Positions 61,961 through 64,000 of a DNA stretch of 64,000 nt are shown here, piece by piece. The number at the start of each line of letters is the position of its first letter. Positions within the stretch are counted from its first letter, which is position 1. A program made the translations under genes and the position numbers. The DNA comes from Echinococcus granulosus (lineage: Eukaryota > Platyhelminthes > Cestoda > Cyclophyllidea > Taeniidae): contig NW_020170428.1 in the NCBI RefSeq assembly GCF_000524195.1, positions 214,722 to 278,721 of the forward strand, read 5' to 3'. Below the pieces are notes generated by a model. The model saw only the letters and a list, made by a program, of their open reading frames with translations. It was not told where the DNA came from and did no database searches.

Positions 61961-62884
61961 CTCAAGTGGAATGCATGTCACTAAGGAGGCAAGAGCTCTG
62001 AATGTTGCTGCTATCCCATAGGGCAAGAAAATGCCGAAAGGCAGGCAACTGACGGAAATACATCCCTGACGCAACTCCAGATTGCTGCGCTGGGTTGTGT
62101 GTTCTCCAAAAAGTTTCAAAATGACGAGCTTTTACGAGGCTTTGTCTCTCAAGTCGAAAGCACTCGGTTTGCATCGAGACTTACCACCTCAACTCCCTCC
62201 TCTCCCAGCTTTTTTTAGTGCCCTCACATTTTATGTCCGCTTTGTCCTGCAGTTTTCGGTATTACCGGGAGCAGGACACCGAGTGCGGTTTCATTGGTTG
62301 CCTCCAGATGATCCAATCACCACGCCGTCCACCAAGACCGTGCCGGTGCAATGGGCATGTGGTGGACAGTGAAGACTCGATTTTTTGCCTCTTGAAGGTC
62401 AAGCACTAACAGTAACAGTAAATACTACGGCTGTGATTGACCTACTTGACACTACCTCATATAACTTCGCATCAGGATGGAAAACACCTTTTTCTAATCC
62501 TTTTTTTGGGAGAAATTGTCAAAACTGGTCCATTCGGTGAGTGGGGCGGTAAACCTCACATCATATGCGGCACCACGTGAACGCCTTGGGCTTAAGGTTG
62601 GGATATAAGGGCGAGGGGCATTACCTCCACCTCCATATAGGTACTTGTCTAGCCCTGACATTTGCCCAAAACTTGTGCGGTGACTCACCTCCCCTCAGCT
62701 CTTCCACTTGCAAATCACGTGATGACCACAGAAGGGATTAAGAAGGCAGCTGTTTCCGGAGGGAAAAGAACACGCTTCAAGGGCGAAGATGGCGACAAGT
62801 TGGAAATGATTGCAAATCGAATTGGCACGTGTTTCATTGTTTGGGGGGACTACTTCAAGAGACCGCCTTCAGTCACTCGCGTGC

Positions 62885-63345
62885 ATCATAAGGAGGAACA
62901 GGCATGACTTCACCTGGCTTTCCCCTGGCGAACAGCCAATTTGCTCAAATACGTGGTCATTTATCCGACTGGAAAGTCTGAGGCCCTCATTACATCACGG
63001 AGGGCAGTGCGGTGCGGCGAGCTGCGGGAGGAAGGGTCTAGATTCCACCCAATGACATGTTCTGAATCCGCCTTGCGTCGATGCGGCACCTGTGGATTAA
63101 AAAAAAAACTTGTCTCGACAATCACACAATTAAGACAGTCCACTTGTTAAACCGTTGCTAGCAACCTTCTAGTGCTCAGCGTTGCGTGGAAGTGAGAAAC
63201 CGCGGCTTTCTCCTGAATACGCGCCACGCGCCATCCGTTAGTCGAACTAGTGCGACTGCATACACCAGACGGTCGGTCGATGTGACGACGGCACATTGTT
63301 GCACAGACGGAGCACATTCCTGGTGCAAGGATGAAGATCACATCG
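62885..63345 (-). repeat. right arm of imperfect inverted repeat
   Basis: Reverse-complement partner of 61555-61960. The arms enclose about 920 bp with no coding sequence. This could be a foldback-type element or two oppositely oriented copies of one dispersed repeat. Confidence 0.7.
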
Positions 63346-64000
63346 TCCAGTTGAACAAGTCATTTGGACTTCTTTCTGACAATCCCGGTGACCTCAGGGC
63401 ATCCACGTCCAACGCAACGAGGTGACGTTAGAAGGAGATGAGGTAGTATCTCTTTTCTCAGGATTATCCTGCACCTCGTAATCATAAACTTATCAGAAGC
63501 AAGCGTCACGTATATGTGACACGCCACGTTCTTTTGCACTTTTACTGGATAAACTCGAACAATTCTTTGGAAGAACCGCTTTCGACATACCCACCGAATT
63601 TTCTCATCTTCAGTCTCCTCTCTCTGTCAACTTGACCTCAGCTGTGATACCTGACGTCAAAGAGGCATCAACCGGAAGACCAAGGTCGATGAGGATGGGG
63701 TGTCATCCGAGGTGCTCATCCTCCGGCTCTCCCATAACTTTGACGTAAAATAACTTCCAAACACGCGCACCTGATGGGGTAATTCGAACCCCTCGGGTCC
63801 CTCCTCCCTCCTTTAGTCCTACCTGGTCCAATTTGGATAGAGAACAAAAGGCGGAAGGAAAAAAAGAAATATTTTACTAATAACCGAAAGACATCACACA
63901 ATCTCAACGACTTTATCACCCAAAGAGACGCCCCCTCGACACTCTCCACTCCACTGAACTTCTAGTGTGGTTCATGTGGCAGGAGGGCTCTCCGCGGATA

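Larger units (their letters stand above)
61302..64000. other. 3' flank of DDX23, gene-poor
   Basis: No supported coding gene in 2.7 kb. Dominated by a large imperfect inverted repeat (61555-61960 with 62885-63345). The last 600 bases contain nothing I could assign. Confidence 0.5.

Noticed and set aside
63770..63800. T-arm-like TTCGAA between G and C runs
   Set aside because: The loop does not fit a TpsiC arm on either strand and no acceptor stem is present.
1..64000. CRISPR arrays, bacterial operons, prophage
   Set aside because: Spliced eukaryotic genes throughout; no regularly spaced repeat-spacer array and no prokaryotic gene seen.

Overview
This is a eukaryotic window with intron-rich genes. 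Short introns (about 29-45 bp) are common, base composition is moderate, there are scattered repeats, and one 100-N assembly gap. The gene content (cestode-like short introns, acceptor-like AG sites hugging start codons as expected for spliced-leader trans-splicing, and a roughly 200 bp LTR-like repeat resembling the TRIM elements of taeniid tapeworms) suggests a parasitic flatworm, most likely a tapeworm of the Taeniidae. That assignment is inference; no rRNA or mitochondrial marker is present. All gene models were built by hand, by joining frames across GT-AG introns and requiring the codon phase to match at each junction.

Layout. 0-1.4 kb: an intact intronless TPPP/p25-alpha gene (minus strand) sits between two direct copies of a 200 bp TG...CA repeat. 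1.9-2.5 kb: a single-exon unknown protein with its own poly(A) signal. 2.5-9.0 kb: gene desert. 9.0-25.3 kb (plus): a long alpha-helical, HEAT-like protein in many small exons, tentatively RIF1-like, possibly split into two units at 17.7/19.4 kb. 25.44-28.3 kb (minus): a reticulon, convergent with the previous gene across the sequence gap. 28.68 kb: a solo LTR with a 4 bp target duplication. 29.0-31.4 kb (minus): a complete BTB-BACK-Kelch protein, 539 aa, nine exons. 33.2-36.8 kb (plus): a GDPD1-type glycerophosphodiester phosphodiesterase, 347 aa, seven exons. 37.4-38.5 kb (plus): STEEP1, 276 aa, three exons. 40.6-56.7 kb (minus): a class II PI3-kinase with RBD, C2, helical, kinase, PX and C-terminal C2 parts. 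57.7-61.3 kb (plus): the spliceosomal helicase DDX23/Prp28, 832 aa, six exons. 61.3-64.0 kb: gene-poor, with a large imperfect inverted repeat.

The genes do not form a pathway. Several have membrane or trafficking roles (reticulon and STEEP1 at the ER, GDPD1 and class II PI3K in lipid metabolism), but their proximity looks like ordinary housekeeping neighbourhood. KLHL/GDPD1 and PI3K/DDX23 are divergent pairs, while STEEP1/PI3K and the RIF1-like gene/reticulon are convergent pairs.

The most interesting points are the TPPP gene between LTR-like repeats, a class II PI3K whose DFG and DDLRQD motifs read DFA and DDLQMD, an antisense copy of a PI3K exon in an intron of the same gene, and three sets of long inverted or dispersed repeats.
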